From Desertivirga sp966211215 (GTDB lineage Bacteria > Bacteroidota > Bacteroidia > Sphingobacteriales > Sphingobacteriaceae): a DNA stretch of 42,519 nt. The notes under the pieces are model-generated. The model was not told the DNA's origin and ran no database searches. It saw only the letters and a list, made by a program, of their open reading frames with translations. Both the position numbers and the translations under genes were made by a program. The stretch spans positions 1 to 42,519 of the forward strand of contig CBIHNR010000023.1 in assembly GCA_966211215.1 (NCBI GenBank). The letters run 5' to 3'. Of the stretch, positions 7,073 to 16,934 are shown piece after piece; positions within the stretch are counted from its first letter, which is position 1, and each line of letters begins with the position of its first letter.

Positions 7073-7135
7073 GTTGATACGAACAACGCGGTTATTTTAC
7101 ACTTTTAAACGGCTGAAACCTGCACATAATACAAC

Positions 7136-8098
7136 ATGGGATTATTCGATTTTTTCAAAAAGAAAGAAGCTCCAAAAGAAGAGCTTGAAGCTCTTGATAA
7201 AGGTTTGGAGAAAACCAAGGAAGGTATTTTTTCTAAACTCACCAAAGCGGTAATAGGTAAATCAACTGTTGATGATGATGTTCTTGATGAGTTGGAAGAG
7301 ATACTGGTTACGTCGGATGTTGGGGTAACTACTACTTTGAAAATTATTGAACGAATTCAGGAGCGTGTCTCGCGTGATAAATATGTAAGTACCGGCGAAT
7401 TGAACAACCTGTTAAGAGAAGAAATACAAGAACTTCTTGCAGAAAATAACAGTAATGATTTCGAGAACTTTGAATATAGCAACCATAAACCTTATGTGAT
7501 AATGGTTGTGGGAGTCAATGGAGTCGGAAAAACTACAACTATCGGAAAATTAGCACATAAGCTTAAAAATGCAGGCAATAAAGTTGTATTGGGCGCCGCT
7601 GATACGTTTCGTGCAGCAGCTGTCGATCAATTAAAGCTTTGGGCAGAACGGGTAAATGTGCGTGTTGTTGCTCAAGCTATGGGTTCAGACCCCGCATCCG
7701 TGGCATTTGATACGCTTCAATCTGCGGTAGCTAATGGAGAAGATGTAGCAATTATAGACACGGCGGGCCGCCTTCATAATAAAATAGCGTTGATGAATGA
7801 GCTTACTAAAATCAAAAACGTTATGCAAAAAGTTGTTCCGGGAGCTCCCCATGAAATTCTTTTGGTGCTAGATGCATCGACCGGACAGAATGCCATTGAA
7901 CAATGTAAGCAATTTACGCAGGCTACGGATGTTAATGCACTGGCATTGACAAAGCTAGATGGAACCGCCAAAGGCGGAGTGGTAATTGGCGTGTCTGACC
8001 AATTTAAAATTCCGGTTAAATATATTGGTGTTGGAGAAGCGATGAACGACTTACAGCTTTTTAATAAAAAAGACTTCGTAGAGTCGTTGTTTAAATAA
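7136..8098 (+). CDS. ftsY: Signal recognition particle receptor FtsY
   Basis: GTPase that receives SRP-bound ribosomes at the inner membrane for co-translational insertion. 320 residues: a short charged N-terminal A region, an N domain helical bundle (about 25-110) and the G domain. G-domain motifs: G-V-N-G-V-G-K-T (126-133), D-T-F-R-A-A-A (156-162), D-T-A-G-R (208-212) and T-K-L-D-G-T-A-K-G-G (272-281). The acidic A domain is far shorter than in E. coli, as is usual outside proteobacteria. It follows the rpmB operon terminator and starts a plus-strand run with rimO 14 bases downstream. A TTG at 7071-7073 followed after 19 bases by TATTTTAC is a weak promoter candidate. Confidence 0.96.
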   Translation: MGLFDFFKKKEAPKEELEALDKGLEKTKEGIFSKLTKAVIGKSTVDDDVLDELEEILVTSDVGVTTTLKIIERIQERVSRDKYVSTGELNNLLREEIQELLAENNSNDFENFEYSNHKPYVIMVVGVNGVGKTTTIGKLAHKLKNAGNKVVLGAADTFRAAAVDQLKLWAERVNVRVVAQAMGSDPASVAFDTLQSAVANGEDVAIIDTAGRLHNKIALMNELTKIKNVMQKVVPGAPHEILLVLDASTGQNAIEQCKQFTQATDVNALALTKLDGTAKGGVVIGVSDQFKIPVKYIGVGEAMNDLQLFNKKDFVESLFK

Positions 8099-8112
8099 TT
8101 GACGGGAAAGAT

Positions 8113-9453
8113 ATGAGAACTAAACCCTCGGTAAAAGAGGCAATTAAAAAGCCGCGTGTAAATGTAATTACGCTAGGTTGCTCAAAAAATGTGTACGATT
8201 CTGAAGTGTTGATGGGACAACTGAAGGGCAATCAGATGGATGTTGTACACGAGCCAAATAAAGTTGGGAAGGATGATATCGTTGTAATAAATACCTGTGG
8301 TTTTATTGATAATGCTAAACAGGAATCTATTGATACAATCCTTCAATACAGTGAATTAAAGGAGCAAGGCAAGGTGGGAAAGGTTATTGTTACCGGATGC
8401 CTTTCAGAACGCTATAAACCAGAGCTGGAAGCTGAGATTACAAATGTTGATGCTTATTTCGGCACCAATGACCTTCAAAATATATTGACCTCAATCGGCG
8501 CCGATTATAAATACGAGCTCCTTGGAGAACGGTTGCTAACAACACCTTCGCATTTTGCATATTTTAAAATTGCTGAAGGCTGCAATCGCCCCTGCTCTTT
8601 TTGTGCAATTCCGCTTATGCGTGGAAAACATGCATCTAAAACTATAGAAGAGTTGGTAAATGAAGCAAAAGGACTCGTACGCAATGGTACGAAAGAGCTG
8701 ATCCTTATTGCTCAGGATTTAACTTATTACGGGCTTGATTTGTACGGAAAGCGTCGTTTAGATGACTTATTACGTAGTTTGTCGGATGTAAATGGGGTTG
8801 AATGGATCCGTTTGCAATATGCATATCCTTCAGGTTTCCCTATGGAAATCCTTGATGTGATGAATGAGCGGGATAATATTTGCAAATATCTGGACATGCC
8901 ACTCCAGCATATATCAGATAATATGTTAAAATCCATGCGCCGTGGTATTACCAAGCAAAAAACTATCGATCTGGTAAATGAAATTCGTGATAAAGTGCCA
9001 AACATCGCATTACGAACAACACTAATCTGCGGTTATCCCGGTGAAACGGAGAGGGATTTTCAGGAAATGAAAGACTGGGTAGAAGAAACTCGTTTTGACC
9101 GCTTGGGCTGCTTCACGTATTCCCACGAGGAAAAAACACATGCCCATACTCTTGAAGACGATGTTCCACAAGAAACCAAGGAGCAACGCGTAGATGAAAT
9201 TATGGAAGTCCAGCAAGGGATTTCTTTTGATAAAAATCAAGAGAAAGTTGGCAAAGCTTTCAAAGTCCTTATAGATAAAAAAGAAGGCGACTATTTTGTT
9301 GGAAGGACAGAGTTTGACTCACCAGAAGTTGACAACGAAGTACTTTTACATGCCAGCACAAACTACGCAACTATTGGAAGTTTTGTAAATGCAACAATCG
9401 AACGGGCTGAAGATTTCGACCTATATGGACAGATTGTCAAAATAAAAGAATGA
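8113..9453 (+). CDS. rimO: Ribosomal protein S12 methylthiotransferase RimO
   Basis: Radical-SAM enzyme that adds a methylthio group to the conserved Asp of ribosomal protein S12. 446 residues: N-terminal UPF0004 domain with three cluster-binding cysteines (C23 in T-L-G-C-S-K-N, C62 in N-T-C-G-F-I, C96 in V-T-G-C-L), a radical-SAM domain with C157-N-R-P-C-S-F-C164 and a C-terminal TRAM domain (about 380-446). The T-L-G-C-S-K-N-V-Y-D-S-E start and C-N-R-P-C-S-F-C-A-I-P place it with RimO rather than the tRNA enzyme MiaB. It follows ftsY by 14 bases and probably shares its transcript. Confidence 0.95.
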   Translation: MRTKPSVKEAIKKPRVNVITLGCSKNVYDSEVLMGQLKGNQMDVVHEPNKVGKDDIVVINTCGFIDNAKQESIDTILQYSELKEQGKVGKVIVTGCLSERYKPELEAEITNVDAYFGTNDLQNILTSIGADYKYELLGERLLTTPSHFAYFKIAEGCNRPCSFCAIPLMRGKHASKTIEELVNEAKGLVRNGTKELILIAQDLTYYGLDLYGKRRLDDLLRSLSDVNGVEWIRLQYAYPSGFPMEILDVMNERDNICKYLDMPLQHISDNMLKSMRRGITKQKTIDLVNEIRDKVPNIALRTTLICGYPGETERDFQEMKDWVEETRFDRLGCFTYSHEEKTHAHTLEDDVPQETKEQRVDEIMEVQQGISFDKNQEKVGKAFKVLIDKKEGDYFVGRTEFDSPEVDNEVLLHASTNYATIGSFVNATIERAEDFDLYGQIVKIKE

Positions 9454-9494
9454 GCGAAGGGGAATTAATTTATTCCCCTATTTTCGTCCCATTC

Positions 9495-11087
9495 ATGAAA
9501 GCTACGTATATTAACTATAGCGACACCCATAGTTTCTCATCTACGGTTTTAAGCTATCTGGCCCATGACCCTAAGCTGGCTCAATTTGTGTCTCACTTTC
9601 CAAGAATTGAGAATTTTGGAAAGCTCATTTCCGAAAAAAACACCTCCGTAAATCGGCAAGTTCTGGCTGATGCTCTAACAAATCAATATTCGAGACTTAA
9701 TAACCCGTCATCATCTCTCGTTAACAGCAATATTAACTTGTTGAGGGACGAAAATACATTTACCGTTACAACCGGGCACCAACTCAATATCTTTACAGGT
9801 CCTTTATATTTCATTTTTAAAATAGTTACAACGCTTAATTTAGCTAGAGAACTCAAAGCCGCTTATCCAAGCCACAACTTTGTCCCAGTTTACTGGATGG
9901 CTACAGAAGACCATGATTTTGCCGAGATTAATCACACAACGGTTCAGGACAAAAAAATAAGCTGGGACTTAAAGACGAGCGGGCCAACGGGGAGAATAAA
10001 CACTGAATCTATTCTTAAAACTGTTAAGAATTATTTGAGTGTTTTAGGCCTATCTCAAAATTCGGAAGAACTGGCGAAAATTATTGAAAATGCTTACCTC
10101 AAAAACCAAAAATTAGCAGATGCTACCAGGTATCTGGTAAACTCTCTATTTGAAGATTATGGCTTAGTTATTATTGACGCAGACGATCCTCAATTAAAGA
10201 AGCAATTTGCGCCTTATATTCATCGCGATATTATTGAGCAAAATAGCTCAAAAGCTATTAATGAAAGTAGCACGGCCCTTAAAGAAGCCGGCTTTACTAC
10301 TCAGGTAAATTCTAGGGATATTAACTTTTTCTATATGCTCGAGGGCCTAAGAGAGCGAATTGTATTCGAAAACAATAAGTACAACGTCGTTAATTCTGAA
10401 ATTTCGTTTAACGAAGAAGAGCTGAAGAAGGAAATTGAAGATCATCCTTGCCGCTTTAGCCCTAACGTTGTAATGCGTCCGCTTTACCAGGAGGTCCTAC
10501 TCCCGAATCTAGCTTATATAGGCGGCGGTGCCGAAGTTACTTATTGGCTTCAGTTGAAAAAGAGTTTCGATTTTTATGGCGTAACTTTCCCCATTTTGTT
10601 ATTAAGAAATTCCGCCTTGATAGCTCATGAAGAATTTAGCAATAAATTGTGCCGTCTGCATATCTGTCATCAGGAATTGTTTAAACCAATGGATGAAATT
10701 AAACGTGATTGGGTAATAAATAATTCTAAACATAATTTGAGTCTATCCCATGAATGGATTGAACTAAGTTCCATATTTGAAAAAATCAAACTTAGTTCAT
10801 ACAAAATAGATCCAACTCTGGCACCTAGTACAGACGCAGTGAAAGTCCGTCTTCAAAAAGCAATAAATAACCTCGAAAAGAAATTAATTAAAGCGGATAA
10901 AAGGAATCACGAAGAAGTTTTAAACCAAATTGAAAATCTCAAGAAGAAATACTTTCCTGGTGGCAGCTTGCAAGAACGAAGCGAGAACTTTGGTAGCTTT
11001 TATGTAAGGCACGGAAAAAATTTTATTCAATCACTTATCGCTCATTTTAAACCGCTTGATTCTAAATTCACCATCCTCGAACCCTAA
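9495..11087 (+). CDS. bshC: Bacillithiol biosynthesis cysteine ligase BshC
   Basis: Adds cysteine to glucosaminyl-malate in the last step of bacillithiol synthesis, the low-molecular-weight thiol of many Firmicutes and Bacteroidota. With the ATG at 9495 the protein is 530 residues, the usual length, and starts M-K-A-T-Y-I-N-Y-x-D-T; the longer frame from 9450 adds 15 residues that overlap the rimO stop, and I prefer the later start. Family motifs seen: T-T-G-H-Q-L-N-I-F-T-G-P-L-Y-F-I-F-K-I, V-Y-W-M-A-T-E-D-H-D-F-A-E-I-N and A-Y-I-G-G-G-A-E-V-T-Y-W-L-Q-L, with a long coiled-coil near the C-terminus (about 425-500). bshA and bshB are not in this window. It follows rimO closely, so it is probably in the ftsY-rimO transcript. 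Confidence 0.93.
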   Translation: MKATYINYSDTHSFSSTVLSYLAHDPKLAQFVSHFPRIENFGKLISEKNTSVNRQVLADALTNQYSRLNNPSSSLVNSNINLLRDENTFTVTTGHQLNIFTGPLYFIFKIVTTLNLARELKAAYPSHNFVPVYWMATEDHDFAEINHTTVQDKKISWDLKTSGPTGRINTESILKTVKNYLSVLGLSQNSEELAKIIENAYLKNQKLADATRYLVNSLFEDYGLVIIDADDPQLKKQFAPYIHRDIIEQNSSKAINESSTALKEAGFTTQVNSRDINFFYMLEGLRERIVFENNKYNVVNSEISFNEEELKKEIEDHPCRFSPNVVMRPLYQEVLLPNLAYIGGGAEVTYWLQLKKSFDFYGVTFPILLLRNSALIAHEEFSNKLCRLHICHQELFKPMDEIKRDWVINNSKHNLSLSHEWIELSSIFEKIKLSSYKIDPTLAPSTDAVKVRLQKAINNLEKKLIKADKRNHEEVLNQIENLKKKYFPGGSLQERSENFGSFYVRHGKNFIQSLIAHFKPLDSKFTILEP

Positions 11088-11088
11088 T

Positions 11089-12174
11089 ATGAGTACTGCA
11101 GCCTTTTCAGAAGACAACCTACGCAAATTTACCGAATCAGTATTTACTAAAATTGGCTGTAGCGATGAACATGCAAGCCTGGCTGCAGATGTGCTCCTTT
11201 CCTCAGACTTAAGAGGAATTGATTCTCACGGAGTAGCCCGGTTAAGCGGCTATGTTCGCCTTTGGGAAAGACAGCGTATAAATAATACCCCTAATATCAC
11301 TATCGTTCATGAAACAGCTACCACGGCAACTGTCGATGGGGATAGCGGGCTTGGCCTTGTAGTTGCGCCCTTTGCGATGAACCTGGCTTTAGAAAAAGCA
11401 GAGAAATATGGTTCAGGCTGGGTATCCGTACGAAATTCAAACCACTTTGGCATTGCCGGATACCACGCATTACAGGCAGTGAAAAGAGATATGATTGGAT
11501 TTGCGATGACTAATGCGAGCCCTCTGGTTGCCCCAACCTTTACAACTGAGCGCCTGTTAGGCACTAACCCTATGTGCTATGCCTTCCCGGCTGGCAAATA
11601 TGATCCGGTTGTTGTGGATATGGCAACATCGGCTGCTGCAAATGGCAAATTGGAAATAGCGCAAAGAGCCGGCAAGCCTATTCCGGAAGGCTGGGTTCAA
11701 ACTAACACAGGAAGCGAAACAACAGATGCACACGCACTAAAAACTGGTGGCTCCCTCTTAACTTTAGGGAGCGACAGAGACCATGGCAGCCACAAAGGAT
11801 TTGGGCTAAGTGCTACAGTTGACATTCTTTCGGCAGTACTATCTGGGGCTAATTATGGTCCTTGGGTACCACCCTTTGTTGCATTTTTAGATCCGTTGCC
11901 GAACTTGCCAGGCTTAGGTATAGGTCATTTTGTGGGGGCTATGCGAGTAGATGGGTTCCGGCCGGTTAATGAGTTTAAAGAACACATGGACAACTGGATT
12001 GAGCGCTTCAAATCAGCCAAACCGATAGATATTACTCAGCCCGTGGTTATTCCCGGCGAACCAGAAGTAGTAGCAGAAAAATATAGAAAAGTAAATGGTA
12101 TTCCTTTAGCGGATGTCGTGGTAAAGGATTTGAATGAACTAGCGGAGCGGCTGAAAATTGAGAAATTACAATAA
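11089..12174 (+). CDS. Ldh2-family NAD(P)-dependent malate/lactate/ureidoglycolate dehydrogenase
   Basis: 361 residues from the ATG at 11089, one base after the bshC stop; an in-frame ATG at 11056 lies inside bshC and is less likely. The sequence is that of the type-2 malate/L-lactate dehydrogenase family, which is unrelated to the classical Rossmann enzymes: D-L-R-G-I-D-S-H-G-V-A-R-L near residue 40, N-S-N-H-F-G-I-A-G-Y, and T-N-P-M-C-Y-A-F-P, with H-K-G-F-G-L in the second half. Members oxidise malate, L-lactate, ureidoglycolate, sulfolactate or reduce 2-oxo compounds, and sequence alone does not choose. Malate is the substrate of BshA, so a link to bacillithiol is conceivable but weak. A terminator follows. 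Confidence 0.85.
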   Translation: MSTAAFSEDNLRKFTESVFTKIGCSDEHASLAADVLLSSDLRGIDSHGVARLSGYVRLWERQRINNTPNITIVHETATTATVDGDSGLGLVVAPFAMNLALEKAEKYGSGWVSVRNSNHFGIAGYHALQAVKRDMIGFAMTNASPLVAPTFTTERLLGTNPMCYAFPAGKYDPVVVDMATSAAANGKLEIAQRAGKPIPEGWVQTNTGSETTDAHALKTGGSLLTLGSDRDHGSHKGFGLSATVDILSAVLSGANYGPWVPPFVAFLDPLPNLPGLGIGHFVGAMRVDGFRPVNEFKEHMDNWIERFKSAKPIDITQPVVIPGEPEVVAEKYRKVNGIPLADVVVKDLNELAERLKIEKLQ

Positions 12175-12180
12175 GACTAA

Positions 12181-12222
12181 AACAATTAAAGCCAATCGAA
12201 AATGATTGGCTTTAAATTGTTT
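12181..12222. terminator. Bidirectional terminator between the dehydrogenase gene and glgB
   Basis: AACAATT-AAAGCCAATC (12181-12197) pairs with GATTGGCTTTAAATTGTT (12204-12221), a 17-bp stem with a single-base bulge and 6-base loop. A/T-rich ends give U-rich tails both ways, fitting two convergent transcripts. Confidence 0.8.
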
Positions 12223-12249
12223 TACATTGTTAGTTATGTTGCTTCTTAT

Positions 12250-14241
12250 CTACCAGAACTTAGCAGTTCTATTAAATCGTTTCAATATCAATCCTGACAA
12301 CGGAGGTAAATCAATTAGTACAGACTGCGGCCTTCCCTGCCAGTGAACAGCCTCTGTTGAAACTTCTTTTTCAACTTCGAAGCCGCTTCCAAAATATTTT
12401 TCATCGTCAGAGTTGAATACAACCTCCCAGTCGCCATGATGAGGTAAGCCGAGGCGGTATTCTTTTCTAGGAACAGGCGTAAGATTTAGAACAATCACTA
12501 ACTTAGAATCTTCAGTATTACCCTTACGGCAATAAGCCAAAACGGAGTTAGCAGCGTCTCCAACCTCTATCCATTGAAAACCTTCCCATTCAAAGTTCTT
12601 CTCGTATAACCCTGGCTCGTTTTTGTAAAAGTGATTTAATTCCTTCACTAGTTCCTTTACACCTTTATGAGGAGCAAATTCCAACAAATGCCAGTCAAGA
12701 GAGTTACCGGCATCCCACTCAGAAGTTTGCCCAAATTCTCCGCCCATAAACAATAGTTTAGTGCCGGGATGAGTAAACATGTAGGTATAAAGTAATCTTA
12801 AGTTAGCAAACCGTTGCCATTCATCGCCGGGCATTTTATAGATTAAAGAATTTTTGCCGTGCACTACCTCATCATGAGATAACGGCAGCATAAAATTCTC
12901 TGTAAAAGCATAGACCGTACTAAAGGTTATTTGCCCATGGTGATATTTACGATGGATTGGGTCTTCTTGAAAATACTTCAGTGTATCATTCATCCAGCCC
13001 ATCATCCACTTCATACCAAAACCAAGGCCTCCGCTGAACACTGGGCGGCTAACTCCAGGAAACGCCGTAGATTCTTCTGCAATTGTTTGAACATCCGGAA
13101 AATGGCTATAAACAGCCACATTAAATTCCTTTAAAAAACTTATCGCTTCAAGATTTTCACGTCCTCCATATTGGTTTGGAATCCATTCGCCTTCTCTGCG
13201 CGAATAATCACGATAAAGCATTGAAGCAACCGCGTCTACCCGCAAGCCATCTACGTGGAATCGTTCCAGCCAGAAAATCGCATTGCTTATTAAAAAGGCT
13301 CTTACCTCATTTCTGCCATAGTTGAAAATATATGATTTCCAGTCTGGGTGAAAACCTTCTTTCTCATCTGCATGTTCAAAAAGATGCGTTCCATCGAAAC
13401 GGTAGAGGCCATGTACGTCGCCCGGAAAATGTGACGGCACCCAATCGAAGATAACTCCAATGCCGTTTTTATGTAGCTGTTCAATCAGGTACATTAAATC
13501 TTGCGGAGTTCCATAGATTGAAGAAGCAGCAAAGTATCCGGTGATCTGATACCCCCAGGAAGGATAAAAGGGGTGTTCCATCAAGGGCATAAACTCTACG
13601 TGGGTAAAGCCCATTTCCTTCACATATGGAACCAACTGTTCTGCCATTAAGCGGTATCCCAGATACTTCGAAGGATTATCAGGACTGCGCATCCAAGAGC
13701 CAAAATGCACTTCGTAAACCGAGAAAGGCTTATTAAGGCTATTATGCTCATACCGATGCTGCATCCATTCGCTATCAGTCCACTCGTACCAGGTGTCCCA
13801 AACAATCGAGGCTGTGCGCGGAGGCTCCTCCCAACGTAATGCAAAAGGATCTGATTTCTCAAGTTCTTCGCCAGAGTTAGAAGTAATAAAGAATTTGTAT
13901 ACCTCTCCATTTGCGATATCTGGAATAAAGCCTTCCCAAATTCCCGAACTATCCCATCTAGGGAATAGTTGATGTTCCTGCCGGTTCCAGCCGTTAAAAT
14001 TACCAATAATAGACACTGTACGTGCATTAGGCGCCCAAACTGAAAAGTAAGTACCTTTGCGGCCTTCCAGTTCAATAACATGCGACCCTAGTTTCTCATA
14101 AAGCTTGTAGTGTTTTCCCGCTTTGAATAAATGGATATCGAAGTCGGTAAACCTTGAGTAGGGCCTAACGCGGTTTTCTTGCTTTGCAACTGCTACGGCC
14201 GCAGGTTTCTTTTTCGACTTACTCCTTGTTTTTTCTATCAT
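12250..14241 (-). CDS. glgB: 1,4-alpha-glucan branching enzyme
   Basis: Makes alpha-1,6 branches in glycogen by cutting an alpha-1,4 chain and re-attaching it. 663 residues: a Lys-rich tail (1-20), a CBM48 domain (about 50-150, with W-A-P-N-A-R-T-V-S-I-I-G-N-F-N-G-W), a GH13 barrel and a C-terminal beta domain. Catalytic residues: D336 in D-G-L-R-V-D-A-V-A, E389 in T-I-A-E-E-S and D457 in L-S-H-D-E-V-V-H-G-K. The second N-terminal CBM48-like domain of E. coli GlgB is missing, which is common. It begins directly after the stop of the GH31 gene (TAA-ATG, no gap), so the two are translated in tandem. Other glg genes are not in the window. Confidence 0.96.
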   Translation of the reverse strand: MIEKTRSKSKKKPAAVAVAKQENRVRPYSRFTDFDIHLFKAGKHYKLYEKLGSHVIELEGRKGTYFSVWAPNARTVSIIGNFNGWNRQEHQLFPRWDSSGIWEGFIPDIANGEVYKFFITSNSGEELEKSDPFALRWEEPPRTASIVWDTWYEWTDSEWMQHRYEHNSLNKPFSVYEVHFGSWMRSPDNPSKYLGYRLMAEQLVPYVKEMGFTHVEFMPLMEHPFYPSWGYQITGYFAASSIYGTPQDLMYLIEQLHKNGIGVIFDWVPSHFPGDVHGLYRFDGTHLFEHADEKEGFHPDWKSYIFNYGRNEVRAFLISNAIFWLERFHVDGLRVDAVASMLYRDYSRREGEWIPNQYGGRENLEAISFLKEFNVAVYSHFPDVQTIAEESTAFPGVSRPVFSGGLGFGMKWMMGWMNDTLKYFQEDPIHRKYHHGQITFSTVYAFTENFMLPLSHDEVVHGKNSLIYKMPGDEWQRFANLRLLYTYMFTHPGTKLLFMGGEFGQTSEWDAGNSLDWHLLEFAPHKGVKELVKELNHFYKNEPGLYEKNFEWEGFQWIEVGDAANSVLAYCRKGNTEDSKLVIVLNLTPVPRKEYRLGLPHHGDWEVVFNSDDEKYFGSGFEVEKEVSTEAVHWQGRPQSVLIDLPPLSGLILKRFNRTAKFW

Positions 14242-16704
14242 TTATTTAAAAATCTCGATGTTTCTAAAGTTTTTGTTAGCACGGATAATTACCCGTTTTA
14301 GTTCATCAAAGCTTAAATCTTGCCGCTGCTCTTTTCCGTCTATATATACTTTGGTTGGCTTGAATGGTAAACCTATTAATTTTAGTTCATAAGTTTCATA
14401 ACGCGGGGTGTACAATCCTTCTGAAGATTGTTTAATATTTAGAGATGTAGCATCTCCTTTAACAACAAACTTCTTTTCCGTATAAATGTCTTGTTCGTAA
14501 GCGAAAGTGTCGCCATGGTCTTCAAAATAGAAGGAGTTCACCTCGTAGTCAGAATAGTAAATCTGGAATTTGATTTCATCTGGTTCAAATTCCCCTACAT
14601 ATTGCATTAAAGGCCATTCAGGAATTACAGAACCAGCCTTAACAAATATTGGCATACTATCCAAAGGAGTTAACACTGTATGTTCCTTCCCTCCTTCAAA
14701 TGATTCATGGGTCCAGTAATCAAACCAATCACCTACCGGCAGGTAAACTATTTTTGATTTTTGCCCTGGTTCCATTACCGGTGATACCAGAATTTTGTCG
14801 CCGAATGTGAACTCATCTTCGCGTGCCAAATTCGTCTTAAGCTCCTGTTCTAGCATCACCAATGGCCTTAAAATTGGGAATCCATAACGGTGCTGCTCCC
14901 AAAAAGTTGAATAAATATATGGCAACAGGCGGTAGCGAAGTTCTATAAATGCTCTGTTAATGTCTTCGAATTCTTTACCAAAACTCCATGGTTCTCTTTC
15001 GCGGGTATCGCCAGCAGAATGCGCCCTCATAAACGGAGTAAATACCCCCAACTGAACCCAGCGTGTAAATAGCTCGCCGTCAGGTTCTCCTGTGAAGCCC
15101 CCTATGTCGGTTCCGCAAAAGGAAATTCCTGATACTGATAGGCGCTGGCACTGAAGTGCCGCTAACTTTAAATGCTCCCAAGAGGCGAGGTTGTCACCGG
15201 TCCAAACCGAAGAGTAGCGCTGTACCCCAGAATATCCGGCCCTTGTAATGGTAAATGGCCGTTTATTTTTCTGAAGTTTTTTTAAACCTTCATAAGTAGC
15301 CCTTACCATCTGCATACCGTAAACGTTATGGGCTTTCCTATGTGATCCCCTGTGTCCATCATATTGATGCCTTACATCGTTAGGGAATGTTCCCGACCCG
15401 AAAACCGCAGGTTCGTTCATATCATTCCAGACACCGGCAACACCCACTTCCACAAGTTCTCTAAATAAACCACCCCACCATTCTCTAACGTCAGGATTGG
15501 TATAATCAGGAAATTGGCAGCGGCCAGGCCAAACATGCCCTTCCATAAAATAATCATCGCTCCGCCGGCAGAAGAATTTATTTTCTCTACCTTCCCTGAA
15601 AACCCAATAGTTATCATCAACTTTAATTCCAGGGTCAATAATTACCACCGTTTTAAAGCCATCATTTGATAACTCCTTAATCATTCGCTTAGGATCTGGG
15701 AAATATTTTTTATTCCAGGTGAAACACCTGTAGCCATCCATATAGTCAATATCCAGATACAAGGCATCGCAAGGAATTTTCCTTTCTCTGAAATTGCGAG
15801 CGAGGCTTTTTAGTTTGCTTTCCGGATAATAGCTCCAACGGCATTGGTGGTAACCTAAAGCCCACTGAGGAGGCAGCGGATGAGTTCCTGTGAGTGTATG
15901 ATAACGCTTAACAACGTCCATCATATGCGGCCCGTGGATATAGTAATATTGAAGTTCGCCTCCATCAGCCCAGAAACTTGTTTTATCATGTTCCTGATGT
16001 GCAAAATCAAAATGGGTTTTATAAGTATTATCTAAGAAAACTCCATAACTAACCCCCTCCCTAATACCAATATAAAAAGGAATAGAACGATACAAAGGGT
16101 CCTGCTCTTTGGCAAATGAGTAAGTATCTGTATTCCAATTCTGAAAACGCTTGCCTCTTAAATTAAACCCTGTAGGCTTATCCCCAAGGCCATAAAAATT
16201 TTCTTCGGCAGTACACCTTTTAGTACAATAAACATAATATCCGCCAAAGTCAGCATTTTCTTCCCAGTGCATGGTTGTATAATCCTCATTCGTAATCAAA
16301 CCATGATTGTCTTGAAAAGATATCAAAAAATCCTTCTTGTTAATTAGACACGTTACTGTATTGGTTTTCACCCAATATTTTTCTGCATCCTCATCAAATG
16401 AAAACAAGGTAACACGTTGTTCCGGATTATTAACAGCGTAAGAAAACTCTTCCAAAAATGTTCCATGAGGAGCTAACCTTACACGAATTATTTCATCACT
16501 TACTACTCTTACTTCAACCCGCGCCTCTCCATCTGAAAAGTAGAAATTATTGTTGCTCTGGACGTATTCTTTTACAGGCTTTAAATAACGTTTTTCAATA
16601 GGCATTAACCCGATAATTGGGTTATTAACATGCTGAACCCCTTCCTCAAGTTGTTCCAGGCTAAACTCAGGTAAGGACTCCTTGTTGTTTTCTTTCTCTC
16701 CCAT
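14242..16704 (-). CDS. GH31-family alpha-glucosidase
   Basis: 820 residues with N-terminal beta domain, (beta/alpha)8 barrel and C-terminal beta domains of glycoside hydrolase family 31. The nucleophile D428 is in the family signature W-N-D-M-N-E-P (426-432) and the acid/base D504 is in W-T-G-D-N. The family includes alpha-glucosidases, alpha-xylosidases and related enzymes; Y-L-D-I-D-Y-M at 316-322 and the operon with glgB favour alpha-glucosidase acting on glycogen or maltodextrins. There is no signal peptide (M-G-E-K-E-N-N-K), so it should be cytosolic. It is the first gene of the pair, and an AT-rich 349-base gap separates it from the divergent LuxE-like gene. Confidence 0.92.
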   Translation of the reverse strand: MGEKENNKESLPEFSLEQLEEGVQHVNNPIIGLMPIEKRYLKPVKEYVQSNNNFYFSDGEARVEVRVVSDEIIRVRLAPHGTFLEEFSYAVNNPEQRVTLFSFDEDAEKYWVKTNTVTCLINKKDFLISFQDNHGLITNEDYTTMHWEENADFGGYYVYCTKRCTAEENFYGLGDKPTGFNLRGKRFQNWNTDTYSFAKEQDPLYRSIPFYIGIREGVSYGVFLDNTYKTHFDFAHQEHDKTSFWADGGELQYYYIHGPHMMDVVKRYHTLTGTHPLPPQWALGYHQCRWSYYPESKLKSLARNFRERKIPCDALYLDIDYMDGYRCFTWNKKYFPDPKRMIKELSNDGFKTVVIIDPGIKVDDNYWVFREGRENKFFCRRSDDYFMEGHVWPGRCQFPDYTNPDVREWWGGLFRELVEVGVAGVWNDMNEPAVFGSGTFPNDVRHQYDGHRGSHRKAHNVYGMQMVRATYEGLKKLQKNKRPFTITRAGYSGVQRYSSVWTGDNLASWEHLKLAALQCQRLSVSGISFCGTDIGGFTGEPDGELFTRWVQLGVFTPFMRAHSAGDTREREPWSFGKEFEDINRAFIELRYRLLPYIYSTFWEQHRYGFPILRPLVMLEQELKTNLAREDEFTFGDKILVSPVMEPGQKSKIVYLPVGDWFDYWTHESFEGGKEHTVLTPLDSMPIFVKAGSVIPEWPLMQYVGEFEPDEIKFQIYYSDYEVNSFYFEDHGDTFAYEQDIYTEKKFVVKGDATSLNIKQSSEGLYTPRYETYELKLIGLPFKPTKVYIDGKEQRQDLSFDELKRVIIRANKNFRNIEIFK

Positions 16705-16934
16705 TTAATTAGAAAATATAATAATGCTGGTAACCTATAGCGTATTACCAGACAATAAACCCCGGGCTGCCAACATAAACGGCTATAGACGTTAATTGTT
16801 TAAAATTGACAAACTAAATTATTTTACCCTAACCAAACCCATCTGGCGATTAAATATAAATAAATCTCACTAAAGAAAAATTATTCTCTTTTTTTTATTT
16901 TATTACAATCTTAACATATAAGGCAAATAGGTAG

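Noticed and set aside
7071..7253. 60-codon frame overlapping the start of ftsY
   Set aside because: Shadow frame; the ftsY frame has the N and G domain motifs and begins within it.
9450..9494. Longer N-terminus for bshC that overlaps rimO
   Set aside because: The first 15 residues are not typical of the family; the ATG at 9495 gives the conserved M-K-A-T-Y start and a 530-residue protein.
11056..11088. Upstream ATG for the Ldh2-type dehydrogenase
   Set aside because: It lies inside bshC and adds 11 low-complexity residues; the ATG at 11089 directly follows the bshC stop.
13647..14081. 144-codon frame on the minus strand inside glgB
   Set aside because: Lies in another frame of glgB, whose CBM48 and GH13 motifs are all in the main frame; composition shows no protein-like pattern.
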